Positions 49,573-61,350 of a stretch of DNA of 64,000 bases are shown here, piece by piece; position 1 is the first letter of the stretch, and each line of letters starts with the position of its first letter. Origin of the DNA: Setophaga petechia (lineage: Eukaryota > Chordata > Aves > Passeriformes > Parulidae); contig JANCRA010000003.1 of assembly GCA_024362935.1 (NCBI GenBank), positions 41,291,291-41,355,290 on the forward strand. Reading direction: 5' to 3'. A model generated the notes under the pieces. It was not told the origin of the DNA and did no database searches. It saw only the letters and a program-made list of their open reading frames with translations. A program made the translations under genes and the position numbers.

Positions 49573-52500
49573 ACTAAAGACTTGAGTTTTCTTAATTTGC
49601 TTGTTTGTTTTCCCCCAGAGCATTTGAATACCTGTAGCACCTGTTGCCTGAATTTAGTTACAGTGTTAATCACTTCTGAAATTCAGACCTTATACCCATT
49701 ATTGGTGAATATGCTGTGACACAAGGCAGTGGGATCAAAACTGGAGAGAAAAGTGTATGTGACAAAGATGGGAATAAATGTATGAATCCAGCCTTTTCCT
49801 CTTCCATCTCTTTTTCTGACCACAAAAAACAGTGCTTTTCTGATGCAGCACATTGATTGGTAGTCTCTGGCATCTCTCTGACTACAGCTGTTTCTTTTTT
49901 CTCCCTCCCAGTTGTGGTTCCCATGGTCCCTTTTTCATTTCTTTGTGTCTCCTAATTTGCTTTTTAGTGTAGAAGAATATGCAGTGATGCCAGTGTCCTC
50001 TCACAGCTATCTTCTGACATGCCTGTTCTTTTCATTGGCTTTGTTGCCAGCATCTAGGAAAGATCTGGCAGCCCTGTATAAAGCTGGCAGGTTATAAAAC
50101 TACCAGGGTTATGTGGAGTGCAGAAGGGCAAATTCTGTCCTGCTCTTCTGCCCTGGGGTTAGCTCTTAGTGTCTACACTTTACCAGTGAATGGTTGAACA
50201 CTTATATAGGTTATGTGTGAGAAGTGTAATTGCCTGCCATGGGCAGATTTTCTGAGGGGTCCTAACTCAGTGTCTTATTTTTATGTGCTCAGAACACTTA
50301 TTTCCATGTGTAAATAAGCTTGATCAGAAAGGCATGTAGAAAGAGCCTTTTGCAGATTTAAAACTCAACCAATCTGTCTGTTTCTATAGGAGCAGTATGG
50401 CAAATGAGCTTCGGTAAATTGGGTGGGTAATTAGGGGCTTCATCCATCTGTCACACCTGCACAGTGAAGATTCCTGCTGGAACTGGGGTCTCTATAACCA
50501 GTGAGACTGGAGCAGACCAAAGAGTGGGCAGTGTCTTCGACACCTGGGTTGGGTCTTGGGTTTTCCTCCTTCCTCCCTTGGAAGTTGAATATTCAAAGTA
50601 GCTTTTTAAAAACACAGTACAGAGATTTTACTGTCACAAGCTTGAGAAGAGTAGCTGTTGTTTCTGTCTCTGTGGCTAGGTGAATGCTGAGGTGTCATTT
50701 AGTATTAATCACCTATATTTAGAGGCATTTGTGTGAAAGTTTTCATTTTGTCACGTTTTTATAATAAACCTGTTGCTGTGGCTAGGACAGGCATGTTTGT
50801 TATTTTTGCTCCATCTTACTGGGGAAATTGCCAAAGGCATGAGAATGGAGTCAGTCAGACAATCATGAACTAGGAATAACATGCTGTTTTTATTTCTTTT
50901 TACAGTTACAATAGCAGTGGTACGAATTGATGGGAGTTTCCTTCTTGTAAATGAAAACTGGATATCTTTTAAATTATGTAACCTGTAGTCTTGACAACAG
51001 TTTGCAGGCCTGTTTAGTGGGACAAGATAGTTAGAATGGTACTTTCTGATCTCAAATCCCTTACTTGAATAGCAAAAAATCAGGGGTCCACAGGAAATGC
51101 TGTTTTGAATCACCTGCTGGTCTTTTTACCTCCACATGTTGGGATGAGGAATACATTCTTCTATCCTTATTCTTCTTGTAATTTGTAATCCTTGACTGCA
51201 TAATTTCTATACTTGACTGAGTTTCTAAAAGGTGTTTTCTCTACCTTACGTTGTGCTTTGAATGTCCTGATGTTGTTTTACAAGTTTCCTGTGGTCAAAC
51301 TGTTTGCCAGAGTTTGACACATGGGATAGAAAAAGGAAAACTTTTTCAGACATCAAGTTATTAAAGACAAGGGGACACACTGGGAAAATAAATTGCCACC
51401 ATCATGAACTGAAGTAGAAATATTTGTTAACTTGCTGTCAGACACAGATTTTCTTCTATCCTGAGAAAAATTACAGACTCTTTCATTTTTCTTCCATACC
51501 TGTTTTTTTCTTTACTTCCCTTACTGTTTTGTTCTGCACCCTTTCAGACAACTTCAGAAAGAGCTTTCTCCATCTCTTTATTATAATTTCCTTGATTTGA
51601 GTGCTTAAATATTTGGGGGCTTTTTTTGTAAAAGTCTAAGTTTCTTATAGGTAAGAGGACAGAACAATATTGGATTCTAGTAACAAATATTTATATGTAA
51701 TCTTCATCAAAGACACCTCATAATGAGCTGGATCTATGAGTTCACTGGTCAAAGAAGAGAATTCTGTTTATTCCTGTGGCTTAGGATTAAATGCAAAATG
51801 GTGCTCTGCTGATATTCCTTTTAAATATTTCTCCACCTTTTTTTCAGGCCCAAAGTGAGGGCTTTTTTCTTTCATCAAGGCAAGACTTGGCATAGTCTGG
51901 TTCATATATCAGAGGAAAAAAAATCAATGTATTTTCTTTTGTAATTTGGTCAACAAGCTTGACAGACAAAATTTTTGTTCTAGGTGAGAATGCATGAGTA
52001 TATTCAGTGATCTCAAATAAAATTTAAAACTTCCTTCATGTTGCTCTAATGACAATCACAACAGAGTCAAAGCAAGAAAAAATAGAATCAAAACAGAAAA
52101 TATGCATTTGTTTCCCCCACCCCTTCCTTTTTTTTTTTTTTAGCAAAATTCAACTGTGAATGCTGCAGTTCATCACTTCATTCCACTGCAGAGCAGCTGA
52201 CTGGTGGTAATACAGGTACCAGCCATATTACCTCTCATGGTGTTTGCAATTCCCTTCCCACAGTGGAATTTACTCTTAAATACCAGGCAGGTAAAAATGA
52301 GGTAGATGGAGGGAAGTGTTGTATATTATTGTGTTGTGTAGATTAAATTGGGGCTCTTGGATTTGATAATCTGCAGTGCACCAGACAAGAGGTAGAAGGC
52401 TTCTTACACAGATGTTTCCATCACTTTATCAAAGCAGACAAAGTTATGAAATTAGTTAGTACTTCCCACTGTATTTTGAGAGGGTATATGTAGTGTACAT

Positions 52501-53289
52501 GAGTAGTTAGGCACCATGGGTATGGCATTAAAGCTTTCAGTATACAAATAGATGTTCCAATTCATCTCATTTGAGAAAATTGAAGCCTTTTTGGCTGTGC
52601 TGGGATCAGTCAAGAAACTGGAATATAGATTGTATCCCTACTTGCATGAAATGTTTAAATTACTTAACTTAGAGAGATGATCACACTGGGAAATACTTAA
52701 TATGATGTGCCAAATCCTTAGCAAATATAAATTGACATAGCTCCATTGAATTCTCCAGCCAAGGATTAGAGCTGATTGAAAAACAGGAAATGGCAAAGAA
52801 AAAATCAATCAGCTGAAAATACCTACTTTAGTTTAATTCCATTCATTTCTAAAGTTTTTGTTTCATTTTTGTTTTTGTTTTATTTTTGCTATTTTTTCTT
52901 ATGCACTGTGGCAGACCTGTCATGTTTTCTTTCCTTCTTGAGGTTTGCATTTATATTTTTGATGATATAAAAGAGAATATGAAGGAACAGAGAATATCTG
53001 TGGTGAAAAAGATGAGAAGAACTCAACTTGGAATTTTCCTTTCTGTGAGAGTGTCAGATTCTTTTTGTTCCAGTTTTTTTTTTTTCCCCAGTATGAATTC
53101 ATTTTTCCTTGCAAACTTGCAAGTAAATCTGTTGACTGAGAATGTTGCTGAAGTATCTTAGACAAGTGCCTTTATCACTTTTATTCTCATTTTTCTGGCC
53201 CTTCGGGTGGTGAGGCACTGGTTGGTTCACTCTTCAGTCCTGTTCTGTGTTATCAGATGATTTTAATCAAAGTGCAACAGGAAACTACT
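49573..53289. other. Non-coding sequence, no gene seen
   Basis: Homopolymer T14 at 52128-52141. A strong acceptor-like tttatttctttttacag precedes an 83-nt segment (50906-50988) open until TAG in one phase; weak. Opposing frames of 81 and 91 codons at 52886-53165 are AT-driven. No repeat family named. Confidence 0.6.
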
Positions 53290-53830
53290 ATTGAGGAGTA
53301 CACTGAGAGCAGGTAGCTGGGTGTGCAGCTGCAGTGAGAGCTGCAGGTTGTGCCCTGGCTGAGGGACATGGTGGGAGCCTCAGGAAAGGGACCATGACAC
53401 GGTGCTGACCCTTTGCACCACAAAGGGCACGGGCACCTGTGGCACTGGCCAGGGGACTGGACACTGGGACACAGCAGGAGCTGGTGAGTCAGCAGGAAGA
53501 CCCCAGACTGTCTGGGTGCACAGACTGTGAGGGTGTAAAACCCAGGGCTTCCATTGTTGGGGGTCCCTCCCTGGAGGCACCAACTTGAGCTGTTTCTGTG
53601 TCGCTGCACCATGATGGAATTGCTTTAAGGATCCAGACATCTGGGACTCTGCTGTGGGAAACCCAGGGCTGAGCCAGTGAGAAAATCTTATTTTTCTTAT
53701 TTTCTGTGTGAATGTGGGGTGTGCAGGGAGCCAAAAGGGGCACCTCTGAGGTCACTGGAGCCACCCACCCTGAAGGGACCTCAGTCCCAACTGTTACAGT
53801 CTGGAGTGGTGGGATTGTGACTGCCAGAGT
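53290..53830. mobile_element. GC-rich segment, possible ERV LTR remnant
   Basis: About 540 bp with sharply higher GC than both flanks and purine-rich, LTR-like texture (gaggggt-type words, 'gggggtccctccctggaggc', repeated caggag and gggac words). Opposing and overlapping frames of 86 to 119 codons on the minus strand reflect the composition. I cannot place the terminal TG/CA ends or target-site duplications, and there is no polymerase or gag-like sequence, so a solo LTR or other GC-rich avian repeat is inferred, not shown. Confidence 0.4.
53323..53348 (+). repeat. Copy 1 of a 26-nt repeat
   Basis: gtgcagctgcagtgagagct and the next six bases match 54487-54512 at 25 of 26 positions. This copy sits at the left edge of the GC-rich segment. 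Confidence 0.7.
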
Positions 53831-56793
53831 GGATGGACAGATAAGAAAGCTTCCATAACATTTGAAACATGGCCACTCTTAGGCCTAGGAGTCCTCTTTT
53901 TCCCTGAGAAGGATGCAAAACTCTAACTTAATGAGGTTTTACTTGCAGCAAGATAGTTCCAGCCTGCTTTTCTTCTTCTCCCTTAATTTCTTAATGTAAT
54001 TGTTTCTGGTTTTCTGCCTTCTCACTGTTAGAAATGTCATGTTGTTCAGTTATCAGCATGCTCATTTGGAGAAGTTTATTAAAGGTGACATAGACTTTCT
54101 GACATCCCAGTGGCAGAAAAGTAAAACGAATTTCATGGCTCGTTTGGTAAAATGCTCCTTTTTGAATTGCTAGATTTAATGTGACTATTATCTGTTGAAG
54201 AAATTTTTTGTCCAAGAAACAGTGTTTTCTGTGGAAGTAGTAATTAATGACGGAGTGGGAAAGATGATTCAACTGAATAATGTTGCATGAAGTGATTTAA
54301 AGCAAATGAAAGGTTTAGTGTGTTAATGGAACCACATTGCACTTTGATTTGTATTTTGCATAGTTGAACAGCATTCAGATGTGTGGTCCATCTTTAATTT
54401 AGTTTAGTCATACCTTAAACAGTTGGAAGTGACAAACTTTTCCTACATAAGCGACTTCTGCTTTGTCCCTGTTCTGTATTTCCCACGTGCAGCTGCAGTG
54501 AGAGATGCAGGTACACACTGAAATGCATTACTTAGGTGTGCTCGCTGTCAGTGCTTTCTGGGATGTTCATCTCAGACAAGCAGGAAATCAGCCAGCTTTT
54601 CTTTCAAGCCAGAAATTCTCAGTTCAAAAGTTAGTCCTTTATTGCTTTACACAATGAAAATTGAGGTTAAGAGACTAAATTTATTTGCTTGAGAGCATCT
54701 ACTAAAATATATTGTGCCCAGGAGGATGGGAGGGCGAGGCCTAAATACATAATAGATTAAAAAAATTTAAGAATTTGAGAGATGTTTTCAAAACAATTTC
54801 TTTTGAAGACCTACCTGTTTTCTAGTATTTGCTATAAACCTTTTAATGAATTAAGTTCAGACTTGCAGGCGCAGGAGAGAGTTTTGGTGTTGCTTGGTAA
54901 AATTTCACAGAACATGATGTTTTCCAAGCAGAAGTTTCTCATCTTTATTAGAAGCTCTTTACCAAGTAATGTAAAACAGAGGTTATTGAATTCCATTAGC
55001 TCTATCCATTAGTTCTAGGAGAAAGTAAATACCACAAGAGACATTTTAAAGATCCTTTGAATTTCCCATGCTGATGTTAGCCCACCATGTTTAAGAGAAG
55101 CACAGGAGCTGTCATGGCTGACTCTGTAGCTGCTGCTGGGTGCTGCCCTATACACAAGGACTCACACTTGGTTAAGGAGCAATTTGTAGCACATTTGCAT
55201 TTTTCCCCCTCCTGAAATAAATGACAGCAATATAGCAAAACACTTTGATATTTTTCTGGCACTGTTTTATTGTTCAGTGTGAAGCTTTCTTTTGATCTTT
55301 TATTAGACTTGATCCAGTCCCAAATGTATTGGCCCTTGTTAGGACTGGGAGAACAGTTCATGATGCTTTGAGAGGTGCCTTTCAGTTCATACTGCACTTG
55401 TTCAGGGTTTGTAAAAGTAGAAATAATAATCAAGGGGGGAAAGAGCTATTTGAAATAGCATTATATTAGTATTTTAGAAGTACTGTGTTTCTTTAAAACA
55501 TATGCTGAAAGATAAACTAAAGTGAATACTTCCCTTCCATATTTTGTGTTTTGAAGACAGTTGCTATTTTTTTGTATCCAGACTTGGAAAGTGATAAATA
55601 ATCGTGGTTTTCTTTAAGTAATACCCACAATTCCCCCAGTTTTAGAATTTTCTTGTAGGCTGAGATTGAAGAGAGACGTAGAGATAGAACAGACAAGTAC
55701 AGATGGAAACAAAAAAAGTTGCAAATTTCTGATCTCCATTGGTTTGCATGAGGAGTGGTGAGAACACGGTTTTACGTATAGATAGTGAATCATCCCTTAG
55801 CACCCATTCTACTGTACAGAAAGTCTTTTGCATTTATATTTGACTGGTTTGGCTTAAAAGTTACAATTGCTTTTAGAAATTATTCTTTCTAATGCGCATA
55901 GTTCCAAGGAATATATGCTGCACATCTATACTGCTTTATCAGCTCTTTCTTTCCTCAAGTTACACAACTTTTTCTGCAACTGTTCACTTTTTTTAAGAGA
56001 TAGGGCCAGCAAAACTAATTTTCTTGGAAATGAAGTCAGCTCCAGTGGAACCAAGCTGGAGGGGAGCACTCATCTGTGTCACAGTTACCTTGTATTATAG
56101 ATGTAGAAAATGCTAAGTATCAGGGGGTTTTGTGGGGTTCAGATAGTTGTGCTTTGTTTATTCCTATCTGTGAGACAAGGTACTTTAAATATTGTTTTGC
56201 TTTTGGGTGGTAAGGCTTGGAGATGATCTGGGGAAAGTACAGGTGCAAAAGATTAGTGTCTTGCTGAAGTCACCTAGAAATGTAATGGCAGAATCACAAG
56301 AGGATTACAGATCCTTGAGAACCAGTCTGTGTTTTGCTTAGAATACACTCAAAGAGTGACTAGAGGAGGAAATTCACTCTCATTTAGTCTTAGTTTGTAG
56401 TCTGACACATAGCATGCCACGTATAGCAGTGGCTGCCAGTATTTAATGTTTGATCCATTTTTATATATATGTGACCTTTCAAATATTTCAGGATGAAAAT
56501 AGATTTGGACTTGATCTGCATTTCATCTTCACCAAAACAAGTCTGAAGAGTTTCAGCCTGTATCTTGCCTTTCCCACAAGACTCTGTCTGGGATTTGGAG
56601 AGATGTTTGCAGAAGAAACTGTGAGAAATGCAAAGTATGTTGGTGGAAGTTGTGACAGACATTGCATACCCAGGGCAGTGTTTCTGGAAAAGTAATTCAG
56701 CAATGTCTATGCTCTTGAGCATAACAAAAATGACAATAGTTGGTGGTGTCAATGACATCTGATTGAGTCTGAATCATTAGATCTTACCCTGAC
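53831..56793. other. Non-coding sequence, exon-like segments only
   Basis: Holds the second 26-nt repeat copy (54487-54512) and a faint MIR-like patch at 54640-54710. Exon-like segments lie at 55659-55751 (open to a TGA) and 56492-56634. A 118-codon minus frame at 55077-55433 is not recognised. No gene supported. Confidence 0.55.
54487..54512 (+). repeat. Copy 2 of a 26-nt repeat
   Basis: Matches 53323-53348 at 25 of 26 positions (A at 54505 replaces C at 53341), 1.16 kb away in direct orientation. It contains the palindromic word ctgcag, so convergence is possible but unlikely over 26 nt. Confidence 0.7.
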
Positions 56794-56962
56794 CACCCTG
56801 TGAGATGGGAAGCAGTTATCTGCATTACACAAAGAAGAAGCTCAAAGGTGTAATAAATTAAGTAAATTGTTCAAAGTCACACAGTGAATTATTAACTAAA
56901 GAGGGCTTGAACTCAGGTGTCCTGAATCCTAAACCCCATATCTCATTTACTAAGCCATCCTT
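56794..56962 (+). mobile_element. MIR SINE, well preserved order
   Basis: 'accctgtgagatgggaagca' is followed by 'ttatctgcattacacaaaga', 'agaagctcaaaggtg', 'taaattgttcaaagtcacac' and 'agtgaattattaactaaaga'. It then runs through 'gggcttgaactcaggtgtcc' and 'actaagccatcctt'. This reproduces the full MIR order: ctgtgaggta, ccattttacagatgagg, aactgaggc, cttgcccaaggtcacacag, ggatttgaacccaggtct and the final ccactaggcc-type box. It is the clearest SINE in the window. MIR predates the mammal-sauropsid split, so this is an ancient insertion. Confidence 0.9.
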
Positions 56963-57389
56963 CATAGCAGTTCATTGGCTCCTGTCATAGAGAGGTTTGC
57001 CCTGAGGGGGCAGCCAGCCTTTTTGTAACAAAGCTATTCAAGTAAAAAGAGTATATTTATTGGGCGAATCTTCTCTTTCTGTAATTAACTTTTCCTTTTG
57101 GACATAGGAAAGATTTTTGAGTTAGATTGATGCCTGTATGCAGGAGGAGTATGAGGGGAATGCATGACCACAGAAACATCAGCCTATAGGAAGCATAAGT
57201 GCTCCCTACCTTGCTGAGTGTAATTTAAAATAACATTGCCCTCACTATAATTCGTCTCATTGTGCCAGTGAAGCAGACTACCAAGGGGTCAGATTAATAA
57301 TTTAGACAATCCTACCCCTCAGCTTTCTTCCTCTTCAACAGAAGGGTTAGATTTTAGCAGAACACTATTGTGAAGACTTTAATTGGTAT
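56963..57389. other. Non-coding sequence, nothing seen
   Basis: About 430 bp between a MIR and a GC-rich segment. No open frame, repeat or motif cluster was noted. Confidence 0.7.
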
Positions 57390-57755
57390 TTCAAAGGGTG
57401 TAACTGTGGGCACACAGTTTGTGGTAATTGGGGTGGGGCTGTGGCTGACCCTCATCCCTAATGGGTACAGCTGTGAGGAGCAGGTGAGCAGCATTGACAG
57501 CAATGAGCCACGGAGTGCCCAGGGGCACTGACCAACCACCAAAGGGAACAGAGGGCACACAGGTGCAGGGCATGAACAGGAGGGGTATGAAAGGGTGGGC
57601 TAAGGAACAAGAGGAGCAGATGCTTGCAGCCTTCTGAACTGGTGTGATGGTGCTCTGGGTAGATGCCCGAAGCCTTCTGATGTGGTAAGGTGTTACTCTG
57701 TTTGGGCAAATGCAAAAAGCTTTCTGGCATTGTATGATTGTGTATTTTGACTGTC
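57390..57755. mobile_element. GC-rich segment with internal repeats, possible LTR
   Basis: GC-rich sequence against AT-rich flanks, with an LTR-like promoter texture: 'aggaggggtatgaaagggtg' has a decayed TATA-box-like tatgaaag at about 57587. Downstream of it lie three imperfect 43-47-bp direct units starting at 57619, 57662 and 57709. Overlapping minus-strand frames of 90 and 142 codons (57391-57819) are compositional. The ends and family were not identified. Confidence 0.4.
57619..57752 (+). repeat. Three imperfect 43-47-bp tandem units
   Basis: Units begin gatgcttgcagccttctg (57619), gatgcccgaagccttctg (57662) and aatgcaaaaagctttctg (57709). Similarity is clear in the first 18 bp of each unit and fades after that. 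They lie inside the GC-rich, LTR-like segment, where tandem units are common. Confidence 0.7.
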
Positions 57756-60700
57756 TTGACTGTGACATGTAACCTTTTTCATTTACAGAGCATTTTTCTT
57801 TTTTTTTTTTTTTCCTCATAAGTTGATACAGTTCAGGTTTGCTTGTTTTCCAGGATTTTTTCCCCCCAAAATATTTGTACGTAGTTTAATGTACAAAGGA
57901 ATTAAGAAATAATAATAAGAAATAAGAAACCTGTACAGTCATCTCCTCTATTGTTCATTCAGGTCTAAAGCCAGTTGAAGTAGCTTAGAGCATTCCTTTA
58001 GGTTTATGTAGAGCTGAATTTTTCAACACTTAAAGAAGTAGTGGTTGAAGACCCATAACCTAGTCTTTGATTCAGTCTTTTCTAGCTCCTCTGTTTCACT
58101 CCTGCTTGTCACCTCTCTGTGGTTTTATTGCCCTATCTGAATGGAACCTTTGCTATTTGTCCTATTCCAAGCTTCTCTTGAGCAGAGAAAAAGTAAAGAA
58201 TACTCTGTATAATGTGATAAAAATATTTTGAAATCACTTTGTGTAATGGATGAAATATAGATGAACAAAGAGCAAGACTGACTTGAAAACAGAGCACCAA
58301 ATTCAGTTATGTGAATTAATATATTTTCATCGATTTCAGACATATAATGAATGGCCTTACATTATTAACAATCTTTCACTTTAATATAAAATTACTTTTG
58401 TAAGGTAGACCATCCTTACAGCACCCAGGAATTTATTACCCTATTAAAAGTCAGAATGCTACTGGATGTCTGTTTTCTGATGTTTGCAATGTAAAGCAAC
58501 AGGTTACATACTCTGACCACCACAGTCCTGCTCCACAACTCTAACCCTAGTCCTGAGTTTATTGAAGAAATTTTTGATGTCTAAAAACTGGGGCTTAAAA
58601 GTGTAAATTAATTTACGCTAGTCCTTACTTTGTTGGGGAAGCTTAGCAACAACATATATGGGTTTTGGGGAAATTTTCATCCCTTTCCATCTTGGTATCA
58701 TAACCTATTCCTAGTTTTAACAATCAGTATAATCTAAGTACCAAGTACTGCTCCAGTATTCAAAATGTGATGTACCTTCTAAATTGAAAGAACAATTCCA
58801 GCTTTTGTACCCTGCTGTACTGAACCTTAATAATAGGCGTGAGTATAAGCTAGGTAACAGCTGACTACCCAAAATTAATGATCAAATGTAAAAATACCTT
58901 TAGACACCTCTCTTCATCTTTCTTCTGAGAATCTGAGTTCTCAGAGTTCAGTAATAATTTGCACTTTCCAGTACCCAGTTTCAAACCTTAATTATAAATT
59001 TTTGAGCATAAACCCAAATTGCTATAGCTGACCCAAATTTGTTATTAAAATCTGCTGATATCAACTCTCCATGTATGATTTTACATCATGTAAAGGGAAA
59101 GGATCATTTCAGCTTTGTAGTTCTTACTTTCCAAAATGCTAGTGCTAGCCCTAGGATTTAGTATAACATCAGTAATTGTTGCTACTTGAAAATCAGTAAC
59201 AAAGCATTCAGATTCAAAATACCCACCTCTGTTTTCTCTCTGCTGTCTCTTGGGTAGTTGAGCAATAATGCCATGTGAGCAACCCCTGTGGTCTGGAATC
59301 CCAACCCAGAGGGATCCTGGGTTGGGATCCCAACTGCAATCTCCCTATGCTGGTATTTGGTTTTCTGTCACAACCCTGAAACAGTGTGTCAGTTTTCTCT
59401 ACCATGCTAAGCACTAAGAGTTTGCAGTTCTGCCAGTTTTCAGCAGACAAAACTGATGGATTTGTACCATACCTTTCTGCTTTAGGAAACAGTATGCTGT
59501 GGTATACATGAGGCTGAATTTTTTTATGCTCTTTTTATAGAATATTTATGCAAATTACTGGATCAGGAAGCAGTGGTCAGTGTAACATAATAAATACTAT
59601 TCTTGGGTTTGTTCTAAAAGAAATAATAAGAAATAATTTAATATTTAAATTATGGAAACGTGATTAGTGCTTGTAGATGGCTTGCACAGGTAGGGTTAGT
59701 AATGAACCCCTGGGAAGCAGCCTTGGATTCCTTTTCAGTAGTTGGATGTGGAAGGTGAGGAAATCTGGAGCAGTATGTTAGCTCTGTTTTTCCTCTGCTT
59801 ATCAGATCAGTTCTTGCCTTGCTCTCTCTGCCTTATTCATTGATGTCTCATTGTCTGACAATTTCTTTCTCTCCCACACACCAATTTAGCATTTTTCTCC
59901 TTTGCTTTCACCAGATACCACTGCTGACTCTATTTCACTCACTTCTTTCTGTCCTTACTTTTAACCTTTTCTCTGCTTAACCACCCCACCAACTCCATCC
60001 CTTGTCCTTCCAAGGAGCTGGACAGGAAGGCAGGAAGGGAATGAATTCTTTGAATAGCTGCTGCTGCCAGAGATTTGAACTTGTGAAGAAGTGAATGCCT
60101 TCTGATAGGGCTTAGGGAGCAGGGGTGCAAGGACAGGGGAGTGAGTGGAAGAGAGCTCTCTGCCTAGTGTGGAAAAGCAGGAGAAGTCAAAGTTTATAAC
60201 AGAGGTGAAACCAAGCTTACAGTCTGTCCTGTTCACCATGGTAGTGTTGGTGATGTATAAGAAAAGGGACCCTGCTTTCACTGTTAGCCATAGTTCACTT
60301 GTATAAAGCCTTTTGAACAGTACAAGAGTCCTCCCTTTGCAGGCAGTGGTCCTTGAATGACGTCTGTGGCAGGATGGCTTTGGATTCTGATTGTGTCAAA
60401 ATGTTTAAAATTTTGTGGCCGTTTTTAAGAGAGCTTACAGCCTCAGATTTTTAAATTTTTGTATTAAATGAGGTTGGTTGAGGGTAGCAGTGGCTTAGAA
60501 TGTCCATCATGGAAGTAAACTCTGCTTTGGGAGTGAGGCCACTGATTCAGATGGCATCACTTCACACAGATTCATTGTGACAGTCTGATACAGGAGGCAC
60601 AGAACTTTAAATGACAGGTTGAGCTGAGGCTCTGTCTGTTCATGAGCATCAAAAGGTAGTGGAGCTTTACTGTTGAGTTGCTAACTTCAGTGTCCAAAGA

Positions 60701-61213
60701 GAGCCTGTTATTCCTTGTCAGATTCTCTCCTGCAGAGTGTCCTGGGATAGGAGCCTTTGTTGCCAGTTTTTAAATGACTGTGTTGTGGCACAGTAAAAGA
60801 ACTGCCATGCTTCATCCCAGTGATGGGAATGCTTGTTGTCTGGGGAATTGTATGTGTAGTGGTTGATAAACTAGTGTGTTAATCCTATTAATGCTTGTGT
60901 GAATCCACTAATTCTGACAGTGTTGCACTGTGACACAGTAACAGGATTGTATGGGTGATGCAGGTCCATAGATTGGCATGAACTCTGTCATATCTTCAAA
61001 AGGTTGTTGCTATGATTAACAGTTCCTTAACCATTTCCCTAGAAATTGTAGAATAATTGTGATTCTCCTTAGGTTGCAGATACTGTGTCGCATGTTTTCT
61101 GCAAAAATAGCTAGACTTGAAAGCCTGAGCACAGAGTCTTAAATGGAGTCAAGAACAGGATCAGTTTTGGTAGCAGCTCAACAGGGGAGCTTACAGCATC
61201 CTCAATAATAGCA
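57756..61213. other. Non-coding sequence with one hairpin
   Basis: T15 at 57799-57813 and a 12-bp perfect inverted repeat at 59298-59328. Opposing frames at 59939-60281 (63 and 106 codons) are unrecognised. No gene or named repeat. Confidence 0.6.
59298..59328. repeat. Perfect 12-bp inverted repeat (hairpin)
   Basis: atcccaacccag (59298-59309) and ctgggttgggat (59317-59328) are exact reverse complements around a 7-nt loop, agggatc. The right arm also pairs locally as gggatcc...ggatccc, so alternative folds exist. Confidence 0.85.
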
Positions 61214-61350
61214 ACAATAATAATTCTTCACACTTAGTTTTTTATCTGTAGTTTTTGAAGAGTTTTATTAAGGTAATACATTCTCCATTTTACAAATGCA
61301 AGACTAGAAAGCTTAATTCCTGAAGGTAAGAGTGACTCAGCTAGACATAC
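61214..61350 (+). mobile_element. MIR/CORE-SINE-like element
   Basis: 'caataataattcttcacact' then 'tagttttttatctgtagttt', 'aaggtaatacattctccatt', 'ttacaaatgcaagactagaa' and 'agagtgactcagctagacat' match, in order, the amniote CORE-SINE pattern (aataattcttagcactt, tagcgcttttcatctgtag, ccccattttacaaatgagg, tcacacagctag). Diverged but collinear over about 135 bp. Confidence 0.75.

Noticed and set aside
54640..54710. Another MIR-like patch (ttgaggttaagagactaaat)
   Set aside because: Only one loosely matching phrase; too short to separate from chance.
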